Of a DNA stretch of 64,000 nt, positions 1-10,333 are shown piece by piece (position 1 is the first letter of the stretch; every line of letters begins with the position of its first letter). The position numbers and the translations under genes are program-made. The notes beneath the pieces are model-generated. The model was not told the origin of the DNA and did not search any database. It saw only the letters and a list, made by a program, of their open reading frames with translations. Origin of the DNA: Rhodovibrio salinarum DSM 9154 (lineage in GTDB: Bacteria; Pseudomonadota; Alphaproteobacteria; Kiloniellales; Rhodovibrionaceae); NCBI RefSeq assembly GCF_000515255.1, contig NZ_KI911559.1, forward strand, positions 1,153,548 through 1,217,547, in the 5' to 3' direction.

Positions 1-310
1 GCAGGCGGTCGGCCACCCTGGCGGCCAGTTCCTCCGCCGGGGCATTTTCGAAATGCAGCCGGTAGGCGAAGGTGGCGCGCGCCATCTGCGCCTGCATCGC
101 TTGCAGCACGTGTGGGTTGGAATGGCCGATGTTCGAGACCATCGCGCCGGACGAGCCGTCCAGGTAGCAGCGGCCGTGGACGTCCCAGATGTAGAGGCCG
201 TCCGCCCGGTCGATCAGCGGCCGGCGCTGGCGGCCTTGATAGAACAGGTGGGACGGTGGATGGGCCTCGTGACGCGTTCTTTGCGGGGCGGCGTTCTGTG
301 CGTTGGTCAT
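1..310 (-). CDS. Class III (PLP) aminotransferase, N-terminal part
   Basis: Partial gene: the first 103 residues are visible and the rest lies beyond the left edge. The stretch YIWDVHGRCYLDGSSGAMV followed by NIGHSNPHVLQAMQAQ is the N-terminal substrate and PLP-pocket region of omega-amino acid / putrescine-type class III aminotransferases. The catalytic lysine is outside the window. The ATG at 308-310 lies 7 nt after the stop of the potA-like gene, so it is the last gene of the polyamine-type transport operon. The context suggests transamination of an imported diamine or related amine; the exact substrate cannot be told from this fragment. Confidence 0.85.
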   Translation of the reverse strand, partial: MTNAQNAAPQRTRHEAHPPSHLFYQGRQRRPLIDRADGLYIWDVHGRCYLDGSSGAMVSNIGHSNPHVLQAMQAQMARATFAYRLHFENAPAEELAARVADRL

Positions 311-317
311 GGCGCGA

Positions 318-1442
318 CTATTCCGCGGCGGCCTTGGCCGCTGTGTTCTCGTCGGCGTCGAGCAGCACCACGTCTTGGGCGCGGATGCGCAGCTTGACCG
401 GCTGGCCTTCATGGAAGGGATGGCGGTCGATCGGGTTGATCGCCTGCAGGCTGAGCGGTCCCGCCTGGAGGAAGTAGCGCGCGGCCTGCCCCTGGTAGTC
501 GACGGCCGTTACCTTGCCGTCCAGCACGACCGAGTCCGGGTCGGGCTCCGGGGCGGCCTCGGACAGGAAGATCTTCTCCGCGCGCACCGCAAGGCGCACC
601 CGTTCGCCCTGTCGTGCGGCGCGGCCGTCGCGGGGGTGGCCCAGCAGCTCACTGCCTGCGTCGAGCGTGAGGCGGGCGGTGGTGCCGGACAGCTCCGCCA
701 CCCGCCCGGAGAAGATGTTGGAGATACCGAGGAAGTTGGCGACGAATTCGCTCGCCGGCTCGTTGTAGACCTGCTCCGGCGTGCCTTCCTGCTCAATCCA
801 TCCCTCGCTCATCACCACCACCTTGTCGGACATCGCCAGCGCCTCCGACTGGTCGTGGGTGACGAAGATGGTGGAAATGCCAAGCTCGCGCTGGATGCGC
901 TTGAGCTCGACGCGCATCTCCTCGCGCAGATTGGCGTCGAGCGCGCTCAACGGCTCGTCGAGCAGCAGCACGTCCGGCTCGATCACGATCGCCCGGGCGA
1001 GCGCGATGCGCTGCTGCTGGCCGCCGGAGAGCTGCTTGGGCACCCGGTCCTCGACGTGCGGCAACTGCACGAGCTGCAGCGCCTCGCGCACCTTCTGGCG
1101 GGCGGTTTCCTTGTCGACGTCGCGGTACTTCAGGCCGAAGGCGACGTTCTCGTAGATCGTCTTGTGCGGGAACAGCGCGTAGTTCTGGAACACGATGCCC
1201 AGGTTGCGCTTGTGGATCGGCACGTCGTTGACGCGCTGGCCCTTGATCCGGATGTCGCCTTCGCTGGCGTTCTCCAGCCCGGCGATCATGCGCAGCGTGG
1301 TCGTCTTGCCGCAGCCGGACGGGCCCACGAAGGTGACGAACGAGCCGCGCTCGACATTCAGGTCCATGCGGTGGACGGCCGTGAAGACGCCGAACCGCTT
1401 GACGACGTTGCGCAGTTCCACCGCGTGTTGGGGGTCGGCCAA
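318..1442 (-). CDS. potA: Spermidine/putrescine-type ABC transporter ATP-binding protein
   Basis: 374-residue ATPase that energises import of polyamines or related cations. Visible in order: Walker A GPSGCGKTT near residue 41, Q-loop QNYALFPH, signature LSGGQQQRIALARA, Walker B LLLDEPLSALD, H-loop VTHDQ, then a C-terminal TOBE-type regulatory domain (about residues 250-365), as in the PotA/CysA class. It follows potD after a GC-rich hairpin (1512-1571) and is nearly contiguous with the aminotransferase gene. Family assignment is firm. The exact substrate (putrescine, spermidine, or another small cation) is inferred from the neighbours. Confidence 0.92.
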   Translation of the reverse strand: MADPQHAVELRNVVKRFGVFTAVHRMDLNVERGSFVTFVGPSGCGKTTTLRMIAGLENASEGDIRIKGQRVNDVPIHKRNLGIVFQNYALFPHKTIYENVAFGLKYRDVDKETARQKVREALQLVQLPHVEDRVPKQLSGGQQQRIALARAIVIEPDVLLLDEPLSALDANLREEMRVELKRIQRELGISTIFVTHDQSEALAMSDKVVVMSEGWIEQEGTPEQVYNEPASEFVANFLGISNIFSGRVAELSGTTARLTLDAGSELLGHPRDGRAARQGERVRLAVRAEKIFLSEAAPEPDPDSVVLDGKVTAVDYQGQAARYFLQAGPLSLQAINPIDRHPFHEGQPVKLRIRAQDVVLLDADENTAAKAAAE

Positions 1443-1511
1443 GGCGGGCTCCCGCGGGGTTGGAACGCACGGCTGGCGCAGGCTGCGCGCGGCCGAGGTC
1501 GGTGAAGGGGT

Positions 1512-1571
1512 GGGCGCGGGAGAACGGCGGATGGTTCGACATTGTGTCGTGAACCGCCGTCTCCCGCGCCC
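1512..1571 (-). terminator. GC-rich hairpin downstream of potD
   Basis: The arms at 1512-1522 and 1561-1571 are perfectly complementary (11 bp), and the inner flanks (ACGGCGG against CCGCCGT) extend the stem. It sits 27 nt after the potD stop and before potA, with no U-run. Likely an intercistronic stabiliser or partial terminator that keeps binding-protein mRNA in excess over the ATPase. Confidence 0.6.
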
Positions 1572-1598
1572 GGTTCGGACGGGGCTAGGCGCGCCCGT

Positions 1599-2753
1599 TT
1601 AGTAGCCGCGCTGGATCCGGCCGAAGGTCTTGGACCAGTCGGCTTCGTTGCTGTTCCAGTAGTCGGGCTTGTAGAAGTTCAGGCCGTCCAGTTTGCCGGT
1701 CGGGTCGTAGGCCGGCAGGTTCTTGATCTTCTCGGTCAGTTCGACCTTGTTCGGGTCGAGCGCCGGGGGATAGTTCTGCCCCTCGGCGACCGCGATCGCG
1801 ACTTCCGGCTCCAGCATGAAGTTGAGCAGCTGTTCGCAGGCTTCCATCGGCGAGCCCTTGAGCACGAACAGGCACTCCTGCCAGCCCAACCCACCCGGCG
1901 GGTCGTAGTAGCCGATATTGTGGCCCTGCGCCTGCAGCGCCGCGATCCGGCCGGACCAGCCCTCGGTTGCGTAGATTTCGCCGTTCGCCAGCAGACTCAT
2001 CAATTCCGCGCCCGACTGCCAGTATTTCAGCGACAGATCGCGGTGGGTGCGCAGCGCCTCCCAGACGGCATCCATGTCCTCGATGCCGTTCGGGTCCTGG
2101 CCGGTCTGGAGCGCGCCGTACCAGATCCGGGTCTTCCACTCGCCCCAACCGCCGATCTTACCTTTATAGGCCTCGTCGAGCAGGATGTTCGGGCCCTTCT
2201 CCTTGATCTCCGCGTCGGAGATGACGTCGCGGTTATAGGCTAGGCCCGTGGTGCCGTAGTCGTACGGCGCCGCCGACAGGCGGCCGTCCGAAACCTCGCG
2301 GAAGGGCTTCTGAAGCGCCTTGATGGTCAGGTCGAGGTTGGGGATGTTGCTTTCGTCTAGCTGCGTCGAGAAGCCGAGGTTGTGGTAGCGGACATAGTCG
2401 AACACGCCCGACAGGTGGGCGATGTTGAACTCGCCCGGCTGGGCCGAGCGCACCCGTGCCAGATACTCGTCGGCGCCGCCGAAGGTGCCGTCGATCACCT
2501 CGATCCCGGTCTCTTCCTCGTATGGCTGGAAGGCGTACTCCCGGAAGGCTTCCGAGACCATGCCGCCCCAGCCGTCGAAGCGCACGCTCTCCGGCTTGGC
2601 GGCCAAGGCGGCCTTGCGCAGGCCCGCCACTGGCGCGCCGACGACACCGGCGGTGACGGTGGCCGCGCCCAGCAGGCTGAGGAAGGTACGGCGGTCGAGG
2701 TCGCCGTTGCGGTAGCGCGCCAATAGGCGCTCGTAGCGTTTTTGATCGTCCAT
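1599..2753 (-). CDS. potD: Polyamine-type ABC transporter substrate-binding protein
   Basis: 384-residue periplasmic binding protein of the PotD/PotF family. The N-terminus carries a Tat-like signal, DRRTFLSLLGAATVTAG around residues 20-36, with a cleavage zone near AALA. The mature part has typical PotD segments such as YEEETGIEVIDGTFGG, and a C-terminal region (ALDPNKVELTEKIKNLPAYDPTGKLDG) like that of periplasmic spermidine/putrescine receptors. It lies in an operon after potB and potC. Tat rather than Sec export is inferred from the twin arginine. Ligand specificity is not readable from sequence alone. Confidence 0.9.
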   Translation of the reverse strand: MDDQKRYERLLARYRNGDLDRRTFLSLLGAATVTAGVVGAPVAGLRKAALAAKPESVRFDGWGGMVSEAFREYAFQPYEEETGIEVIDGTFGGADEYLARVRSAQPGEFNIAHLSGVFDYVRYHNLGFSTQLDESNIPNLDLTIKALQKPFREVSDGRLSAAPYDYGTTGLAYNRDVISDAEIKEKGPNILLDEAYKGKIGGWGEWKTRIWYGALQTGQDPNGIEDMDAVWEALRTHRDLSLKYWQSGAELMSLLANGEIYATEGWSGRIAALQAQGHNIGYYDPPGGLGWQECLFVLKGSPMEACEQLLNFMLEPEVAIAVAEGQNYPPALDPNKVELTEKIKNLPAYDPTGKLDGLNFYKPDYWNSNEADWSKTFGRIQRGY

Positions 2754-2833
2754 CTTGTCTCAGGCCTCCCTGTTTGTGGCATTGGCGTTTTGGACGATTG
2801 GGATGCGGCCCCGGCGGTTGTTCCGCTCTTGGG

Positions 2834-3637
2834 TTAGCCGCCGCGTCGGCTGGCCAGCCATCGGGCCAGCCCGGCGCCGGTCAGCGGCAGGGCCACGGTG
2901 ATCAGGATCATGACGGTGCCGAGCGCGTTGATCTCCGGGCTGATCGAGTTGCGCAGCATGGCGAAGATCTGGGTCGGCACCGTCTCCACCCCCGGCGGCT
3001 TCCAGAACAGCGTGCCGGTGATGTCGTCGAACGAGATCGTGAAGGCGAACAGCATGCCCGCCGCGACCGCCGGCATCAGCAGCGGCAGCGTTACCTGAAA
3101 GAAGGTCTGCAGCGGGTTCGCGCCCAGCGACAGCGCGGCTTCCTCGTATTCCTTGCGGATGCCGACCAGCCGGGCCTGCACCACCAGCACCACGAACGGT
3201 AGGGTGAAGATCACGTGGCCCAGCAGTAGCAGCACGAAGTTTTTGGGCATCGACAGGAACTGCAGGAACAACAGCAGCGAGACCGCGAGCACCACCTCCG
3301 GCACCAGGATCGGCGCGATCAGGGCGGTGTTCAGCAGGTTCTTGCCCGGGAAGTCGTAGCGCACCATCGCCAGCGACGCACACACCCCGATCGTGGTTGA
3401 GATGACTGCCGTCAGCGCGCCCAGTAGCAGCGAGGTCTTGAACGCCCGGATGATCGCGTCGTTCTGCGCCAGCTCGACGAACCAGCGGAAGCTCAGGCCG
3501 GTCATCGGGAAGGAGCCGAACTGACTGGCGTTGAACGCCAGCAGCATGACTACCGCGACCGGGGCGAACATGAAGACGTAGGTCAGGACCGTCGCGATCT
3601 TGATGAAGGTCCAGCCGGTCGGCGCGCGCACGGCCAT
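2834..3637 (-). CDS. potC: Polyamine-type ABC transporter permease (PotC-like)
   Basis: 267-residue inner-membrane permease with about six hydrophobic helices and the EAA-type loop EEAALSLGANPLQTFFQVTLPLLMPA (about residues 166-191) that contacts the ATPase. Its ATG overlaps the stop of the upstream permease (TGATG), showing translational coupling. With the PotB-like partner it should form the membrane channel of the importer. Confidence 0.92.
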   Translation of the reverse strand: MAVRAPTGWTFIKIATVLTYVFMFAPVAVVMLLAFNASQFGSFPMTGLSFRWFVELAQNDAIIRAFKTSLLLGALTAVISTTIGVCASLAMVRYDFPGKNLLNTALIAPILVPEVVLAVSLLLFLQFLSMPKNFVLLLLGHVIFTLPFVVLVVQARLVGIRKEYEEAALSLGANPLQTFFQVTLPLLMPAVAAGMLFAFTISFDDITGTLFWKPPGVETVPTQIFAMLRNSISPEINALGTVMILITVALPLTGAGLARWLASRRGG

Positions 3638-4524
3638 CAGCCCAACCCCTTCGAGATCTGGCCCAGGCTGAGGTAGCGGTTGTACAGCAGCACGACCGCG
3701 CCCAGAACGATCAGCAGCACGATCGACAGCGCCGAGCCGAGCGGCCAGTTCAACTGGGTGATGATGGCGTCGTAGATCAGATTGGCGAACATGCCGTCAC
3801 CGGGCCCGCCCAGCACCAGCGGCGTGATGTAGGTGCCCGATCCCAGCACGAAGCACAGCAGGCTACCGGCGGCTAGGCCGGGCAGGGACAGCGGCAGCGT
3901 CACCTCCCGGAACGCCTGGAACGGCGTCGAGCCGAGCGAGCGGGCCGCGGCGGTCAGGTTGGGGTCGATCCCCTCCAGGCTGACGTAGATGTTGAGCACC
4001 ATGAACGGCAGCAGGAAGTGGATCAGGCCCAGGATCACCGTGGCCTCGTTGTAGAGCATTTGCAGCGGCTCGGAGACGATGCCGAGCGACTGCAGCACGT
4101 AGTTCACCGCACCCGAGACGCCCAGGATGTTGATCCACGACATCGTGCGGATGATGTAGCTGATCCAGAACGGCAGCATCAGCAGCAGCAACAGGAAGGC
4201 CTTGTTGCGCATCTTCGAGAACGCGATGAAATAGGCCGCCGGATAGCCCATCAGGGCGCAGCAGATCGTCGTGATCACGCCAATCTTCAGCGTGTAGAGC
4301 AGGACGTCTCGGTAGAAGGGGTCGGTCAGCACCTCGATCCAGTTGTCGAGGTAGAAGCCGACCTGCTCGTCCCCCGCCGCGGTGCGCAGCCAGAACGAAT
4401 AGACCACGACGAAGCAGGTCGGGATCGCGAGCAGCAGCGTGATCGCCGTCAACGCCGGGGACAACAGCGCCCAGGGGCGCATGTCGCGCGTTTCCGCGTC
4501 GCTCATGGCCATGCCGTCTCCCAA
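3637..4524 (-). CDS. potB: Polyamine-type ABC transporter permease (PotB-like)
   Basis: 295-residue permease, first gene of the minus-strand operon. It has six or so membrane helices and an EAA loop (TAAARSLGSTPFQAFREVTLPLSLPG, about residues 192-217). Three in-frame ATGs lie close together (4524, 4509, 4503); the last, MSDAETRD, is also plausible, since neither spacing nor RBS settles it. A divergent LysR-type regulator starts at 4698, so the AT-rich gap 4600-4660 probably holds both promoters. Confidence 0.9.
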   Translation of the reverse strand: MGDGMAMSDAETRDMRPWALLSPALTAITLLLAIPTCFVVVYSFWLRTAAGDEQVGFYLDNWIEVLTDPFYRDVLLYTLKIGVITTICCALMGYPAAYFIAFSKMRNKAFLLLLLMLPFWISYIIRTMSWINILGVSGAVNYVLQSLGIVSEPLQMLYNEATVILGLIHFLLPFMVLNIYVSLEGIDPNLTAAARSLGSTPFQAFREVTLPLSLPGLAAGSLLCFVLGSGTYITPLVLGGPGDGMFANLIYDAIITQLNWPLGSALSIVLLIVLGAVVLLYNRYLSLGQISKGLG

Positions 4525-4697
4525 TGGCTCCCTGTACGTCTTGCCCGGATCGATCCCGGGCGACCGGTCTTAACCGCCGGCCTCTTGCATGGATTTGGAC
4601 CCAGCAGGGCGGTATAACGCAAATAGATAAAGCGAATGGTTTACATAGATATCGATAATGTCGCCGATCCGTGGGCGTCTGGCGGCAGGAGGTGCGG
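4525..4697. promoter_or_regulatory. Divergent promoter region potB / LysR gene
   Basis: 173 bp between divergent genes. The segment 4615-4660 is markedly AT-rich against the GC-rich background (runs such as AAATAGATAAAGCGAATGG and TTTACATAGATATCGATAA). This fits overlapping promoters and a LysR binding site of the T-N11-A kind. No precise -10/-35 pair can be asserted. Confidence 0.5.
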
Positions 4698-5654
4698 ATG
4701 GACGACGCCAAACTGGAGCGCATTCCCCGGCAGCTCGACTGGAACCTGCTGCGCACCTTCATGGTGATCGTGCAGGAAGGCAGCATCACCCGCGCGGCCA
4801 ACCGTCTGCTGTTGAAACAGCCGACCGTTTCGAGCGCGCTCAAGCGCCTGGAGGTGCAGCTTGACCGGCAGTTGATCGAGCGCGGCGGCGGGGCGTTCCG
4901 CGTCACCGAGGCAGGCGAGCTCCTGTACCGGGAGTGCGTCGATATCTACGGCAACATCTCCCGCCTGTCGGTGTTGTTGCGCGACGTGCGCGAGGAGATC
5001 ACCGGTCACGTCAAGATCGCGTCCGCCAGCCACGTCGTCTGTCCGTTCTACGACGAGACGCTGGCCGACGTGCACGCCCGCCACCCCGGCATCACCTACT
5101 CGATCGAGGTCGACACCAGTGCCGAGGTGCAGCGCGCGGTGCTGCAGAAGACCGCCAGCCTCGGTCTCGGCCTGGTGCACGAGCGCCACCCGCAACTCTC
5201 CTACGACCTGATGTTCCGGGAGCACTTCGGCTTCTTCTGCGGCCCGCGCCATCGCCTGTTTCGCCGGCGCGGGCTGCAGCTCGCCGACCTCAGGAGCGAG
5301 AGCTTCGTCTCCTTCAAGACCGACCAGATCTCCGATGCCCTGCGACCGGTCGCCTTGCTGCGTGCGCAGGAAAATCTCGCGGACCGGATTATCGCGACCT
5401 CCAGTCACCTGGAAGAAGTGCGGCGGATGATCGTCGCCGGCATCGGCATCGGCGTGCTGCCGATCCACGCGGTCGAACGCGACGTGCGCGACGGCCTGCT
5501 GTGGCGCCTGCCGCCCTACGAGGCACCGCCGGCAATCGACATCTATCTGATCGCCAATCCGGCGACGCCGTTCAACCGCGCGGAACAGACCGTGCTGGAC
5601 GCGCTGCGCCGCCGCTTGGCGGAGATCCCGGAAAGCCAGCGGACCTATGCGTGA
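4698..5654 (+). CDS. LysR-family transcriptional regulator
   Basis: 318-residue LysR regulator. The N-terminal winged helix is in the stretch LDWNLLRTFMVIVQEGSITRAANRLLLKQPTVSSALKRLE (about residues 10-49), followed by the two-lobed effector domain. ATG 4698 is preferred because GGAGG precedes it by 5 nt; an upstream in-frame GTG at 4671 would add nine residues. Divergent to the potBCDA-aminotransferase operon, so probably its regulator. Effector unknown; a polyamine-derived ligand is a guess from position. Confidence 0.92.
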   Translation: MDDAKLERIPRQLDWNLLRTFMVIVQEGSITRAANRLLLKQPTVSSALKRLEVQLDRQLIERGGGAFRVTEAGELLYRECVDIYGNISRLSVLLRDVREEITGHVKIASASHVVCPFYDETLADVHARHPGITYSIEVDTSAEVQRAVLQKTASLGLGLVHERHPQLSYDLMFREHFGFFCGPRHRLFRRRGLQLADLRSESFVSFKTDQISDALRPVALLRAQENLADRIIATSSHLEEVRRMIVAGIGIGVLPIHAVERDVRDGLLWRLPPYEAPPAIDIYLIANPATPFNRAEQTVLDALRRRLAEIPESQRTYA

Positions 5655-5667
5655 GACGGGCCGGGCC

Positions 5668-6150
5668 TCAGCGCCGCGCCGCCAGGGTTGCTAGACCGGC
5701 GTCCTCCACCCGGCGCACACTTTCCCCCGGCGCGCTCAGGCCGAGCGCGCGGTAGGCCGCGTCGGCGCCGGGATTACCGTCCGCGACGTTTAGCTCCAGC
5801 CGGCCCCAGCCGCGGTTCAGCGCGGTCTGCGCGGCGGCAACGAGCAGACGCTTGCCGATCCCGCTGCCGCGTGTCTCGGGCACGACGTAAACGTTCTCGA
5901 CCAGCATCACCGGCCCCGGACGGAACAGCGAGAAGGCGCGGTAGAAGGCGAGATAGCCGAGCGCCGCCCCATCGCGTTCGGCCAGCAGCACCTCGATCAT
6001 CGGCGTCTCGCCGGACAGCCACTGCGCGAGCTGCCCAGCCGTCGGGCCGGCGTTGGTCTTGCCCTCGTCCGCCATCAGGCCGGCCACCAGCCCGGCTAGA
6101 GGCGCGGCGTCGTCAGGGGTGGCGGGGCGGATGGTCGGGATGCTGGTCAT
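5668..6150 (-). CDS. GNAT-family N-acetyltransferase
   Basis: 160 residues, a full-length single GNAT domain. It begins TIRPATPDDAAPLAGLVAGL, and the acetyl-CoA-binding motif A reads VVPETRGSGIGKRLL (R/Q-x-x-G-x-G/A), followed by ALNRGWGRLELNV. These are close to the diamine/amino-acid acetyltransferase subgroup. It converges with the LysR gene (stop codons 13 nt apart) and is divergent from cysS. Substrate unknown. A longer frame through the start would run antisense across cysS and is not believable. Confidence 0.85.
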   Translation of the reverse strand: MTSIPTIRPATPDDAAPLAGLVAGLMADEGKTNAGPTAGQLAQWLSGETPMIEVLLAERDGAALGYLAFYRAFSLFRPGPVMLVENVYVVPETRGSGIGKRLLVAAAQTALNRGWGRLELNVADGNPGADAAYRALGLSAPGESVRRVEDAGLATLAARR

Positions 6151-6285
6151 CCGATGGGTTCCTTGCCGGCGAGGCTGGCAGCACGGCCGCGCCCATTGGA
6201 CGCTTGACGTAAAGCTGCTACATCGCGGGCCGATTGGCGTCCACCCGTCAAGCCATCCGTCCGAGATAGAGAGCCCGCACGCGCC

Positions 6286-7671
<1,386 letters not shown>

Positions 7672-7752
7672 GAGTACCGGCCCGCACATCGGTAGCAAAT
7701 TCCAAGCGCCTCCGCCGCCTCCGCCTGTCGAGGCCAGGTGGCGGCGGCCGCG

Positions 7753-9060
7753 CTAGACGCCGAGACCGGGCAGCGGCAGGCCGACGGTGCCGAGCAGCAA
7801 CACGCTGTTCAGAGCGAGCACGATCCCGGCCCCGATGATCGCCGCCAGATGGGTCCAGCGGCCGTTGACGTGTCTGCCCATGACAGCGCGGCGCCCGGTT
7901 AGGTGCACCAGGGCGATCATCGGGATCGGCAGGGCGAAGCTCAGCACCACCTGACTCAGCACCAGGGCGTCGGTCACGTTGGCGCCCAGCGCGACGACGA
8001 CGAACGACGGGGCCATGGTCAGCAGTCGCCGCACCCAGATCGGGATGCGGAAGCCGACGAAGCCCTGCATGATCAGCTGTCCGGCCATGGTCCCGACCAC
8101 CGAACTGGACACGCCCGAGGCAATCACCGAGACCAGGAACACGGAGGCCGCAGCGCTGCCCAGCAGCGGGGTGAGCATGTGGTAGGCGGTATCGATCTCG
8201 CCCACTTCGCTGTGGCCGGCGTGAAAGGCGGCTGCGGCCATCACCACCATCGCCATGTTGACCAGCCCCGCGATGGCAAGCGCCAGGACGACTTCGCGGT
8301 TGGAGAAGCGTACCAGCGTCGCCCGTTCAGACTCTGTGGTGACCGGAACCCGCGCCTGGGTCAGGCCGGAGTGCAGGAACACGGCGTGCGGCATGACGGT
8401 TGCCCCGACGATGCCGACCACGATGACGAGCGCGCCGAAGTCCGGGAGCTGCGGGATCGCCACGCCAGTTCCCACACCGGCCCAGTCGACGTTGGCAAAG
8501 AACAGTTCCGCGACGTAGCTCAACCCGATGATCAGCACGAGCGCGCCGATCACCAATTCCATCAACCGGAAGCCACGGCCCTCGAAGAGCAGGATGGCGT
8601 AGGTCACGACGGCCGTGACCAGCATGCCGGCCAGCAACGGCATGCCGAACAGCAGGGCCAGTCCGATCGCGCCGCCCAGGAACTCGGCGAGGTCGGTGGC
8701 CATCGCCGCGATCTCGCTGACGCCCCACATCGCCCAGATTAGCTTGCGCGGATAGTGCATGCGGCACAGTTCCGCGAGGTTGTGCCCCGTCACGATGCCG
8801 AGCTTGGCGGAAAGCCCCTGGAACAGCATCGCAATCAGGTTGGCGCCCAGCACCACCCAGAGCAACGAATAGCCGTAGCCCGCGCCCGCCTGGATATTGG
8901 TGGCGAAGTTGCCGGGGTCCATGTAGGCGACCGACGCGACCACCGCCGGCCCGAGAAACGGTAGGAATGCCCGCGCCCCCGTGCGGCGGCCCGCCAAGAC
9001 CTCGCGAATGGCATCCGATGTGCGCTCGGTGAGCCTGCCGACGCTGGCGCCGGTCGACAT
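7753..9060 (-). CDS. mntH: NRAMP-family divalent metal (Mn2+/Fe2+) transporter
   Basis: 435-residue inner-membrane proton-coupled metal importer. The metal-binding motifs of the family are intact: DPGNFATN in the first helix and MPHAVFLHSGL in the sixth. About eleven hydrophobic helices are visible. The promoter side holds a perfect TTAGCC-GA-GGCTAA palindrome (9102-9115), 41 nt before the ATG, suggesting control by a DtxR/MntR-class metalloregulator and hence a manganese or iron role. Mn versus Fe preference is inference. Confidence 0.93.
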   Translation of the reverse strand: MSTGASVGRLTERTSDAIREVLAGRRTGARAFLPFLGPAVVASVAYMDPGNFATNIQAGAGYGYSLLWVVLGANLIAMLFQGLSAKLGIVTGHNLAELCRMHYPRKLIWAMWGVSEIAAMATDLAEFLGGAIGLALLFGMPLLAGMLVTAVVTYAILLFEGRGFRLMELVIGALVLIIGLSYVAELFFANVDWAGVGTGVAIPQLPDFGALVIVVGIVGATVMPHAVFLHSGLTQARVPVTTESERATLVRFSNREVVLALAIAGLVNMAMVVMAAAAFHAGHSEVGEIDTAYHMLTPLLGSAAASVFLVSVIASGVSSSVVGTMAGQLIMQGFVGFRIPIWVRRLLTMAPSFVVVALGANVTDALVLSQVVLSFALPIPMIALVHLTGRRAVMGRHVNGRWTHLAAIIGAGIVLALNSVLLLGTVGLPLPGLGV

Positions 9061-9101
9061 CTCCGCGTTCTCCCTGTGTGTGGCCGTCTGAGGTTGAGGT
9101 G

Positions 9102-9115
9102 TTAGCCGAGGCTAA
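9102..9115. promoter_or_regulatory. Palindromic candidate MntR/DtxR operator upstream of mntH
   Basis: Perfect 6-2-6 inverted repeat TTAGCCGAGGCTAA, located 42-55 bp upstream of the mntH start codon. DtxR/MntR-family operators are typically of the TTAGsnnnsCTAA kind, which matches. No regulator gene of this family is in the window. Confidence 0.6.
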
Positions 9116-9216
9116 TTTATTTGGCGAGCTCTAACACATCAAGGCGGATCGGGTATGCAGGGAGAGCAGGTCGCGGCTGTCCTGCGACAGGTGCTTCTTG
9201 TCGGCGGTTAGGGCGG

Positions 9217-9882
9217 CTACCGCTCGATCAGCGCCAGCCGCACCGCCAGGCCGCCCAGCAGCGTACCGGAGACGAGGTTCATTGCCCGCTGAAGGCGGGT
9301 CGAGCGTTGGATGCGCTGGGCGCCCAGGCCGACCAGGCTGGCGACCGTGCTGTTGATCGCGATGCCGCCAACGTTGAGCAGGCTGCCCAGTACCAGCATC
9401 TGCGCCCAAACCGGCCCGCGTGTCGGATCGACGAACTGCGGCAGGAAGGCCAGCATGAAGATCGCGACCTTCGGGTTCAGCACGTTGACCAGCGTGGCTT
9501 CCCAGAAGACCCGGGCATGGCCGCGTGCCGGCAGGTCGGCGCCGCCGGTCGTCGGCTTCGCCAGCAGCAGTTTGAACGCGAGATACAGCAGGTAGGCCGC
9601 GCCGATCCACTTCACCGCCTGGAAGGCGGCCGGGTGCGCCTGCAACAGCGCCGCCAGGCCGGCCGCGGCGGCCACGGTGTGCACGAAGCAGCCCAGCCCG
9701 ATGCCCATCGCGCTGGCATAGCCCGCCACACGACCCTGCGCCGCGGAGCGGGCGATCGTGTAGGTCATGTCCGCGCCGGGCGTCAGGTTGAGCGCCAGGG
9801 TTGCCAGCAGGAACGGGGCGAGGCTGGCCCAGCCGGGCAGGATATCGGGCAGCATGACGGGTGCCTCCCACCGATGAAACAA
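9217..9882 (-). CDS. LysE-family amino-acid/threonine-type exporter
   Basis: 221-residue LysE/RhtB-type translocator. It has the N-terminal family signature (FLLATLALNLTPGADMTYTIARSAAQGRVAGYASAMGIGLGCFVHT), then further hydrophobic helices, including VNVLNPKVAIFMLAFLPQFV. Such proteins export amino acids or small metabolites across the inner membrane. It stands alone between mntH and the cytochrome gene with the same orientation. Substrate unknown. Confidence 0.9.
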   Translation of the reverse strand: MFHRWEAPVMLPDILPGWASLAPFLLATLALNLTPGADMTYTIARSAAQGRVAGYASAMGIGLGCFVHTVAAAAGLAALLQAHPAAFQAVKWIGAAYLLYLAFKLLLAKPTTGGADLPARGHARVFWEATLVNVLNPKVAIFMLAFLPQFVDPTRGPVWAQMLVLGSLLNVGGIAINSTVASLVGLGAQRIQRSTRLQRAMNLVSGTLLGGLAVRLALIER

Positions 9883-9946
9883 CCGGAGCGGGAATCAAGC
9901 GGAGATGGCGGTGCGCTGTCAACCGTACCGAGGTTGGTGCGGCGCG

Positions 9947-10327
9947 CTACTGGGCCGGCATCATCGGTTGCATGCTGTTGTAGGGACTAAGCCCGCCCGC
10001 GCCGCCCGGACGGTGGTCGGTGTTGAAGTGCTCCGCGAGGTAGTCGAGCACATCGGATTCCGTGTCGGGGGCCAGCCGGGGCATGCCCTGCTGGTCCACC
10101 ATCCAGTCGAGCGTCTCGTCCCATTTGGCCCGGGTCATGCCCTGCTGCATCACCAGCTTGACCGAGTGACAGCCGCTGCAGATGGCGAACACCAGCACGC
10201 GGTTCGGCCCTTCAGGCAGGCCGCCGTATTCATTCTGCTGGGCGGTCGCGGGACCGGACCCGGTGGCGAGAACGCCGCCGAGTCCGGTCAGGAATCCGGC
10301 CGCCAAGACGGATCCGCGAAGGAACAT
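9947..10327 (-). CDS. sorB: Periplasmic c-type cytochrome partner of sulfite dehydrogenase (SorB-like)
   Basis: 126 residues with a Sec signal peptide (MFLRGSVLAAGFLTGLGGVLATGSGPATA) and a single haem c attachment motif CSGCH at about residues 50-54; later methionines in the C-terminal half may supply the axial ligand. The gene starts 6 nt after the stop of the molybdopterin oxidoreductase gene, so the two are translated together. By analogy with SorAB it should accept electrons from the molybdenum subunit. The symbol is by analogy; SorB sequences are variable. Confidence 0.75.
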   Translation of the reverse strand: MFLRGSVLAAGFLTGLGGVLATGSGPATAQQNEYGGLPEGPNRVLVFAICSGCHSVKLVMQQGMTRAKWDETLDWMVDQQGMPRLAPDTESDVLDYLAEHFNTDHRPGGAGGLSPYNSMQPMMPAQ

Positions 10328-10333
10328 GGCGGC

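Noticed and set aside
7672-7752. Hairpin between convergent cysS and mntH as a bidirectional terminator
   Set aside because: The complementary CCGCCGCC/GGCGGCGG segments are interrupted and there is no U-run on either side; the signal is not better than GC background.
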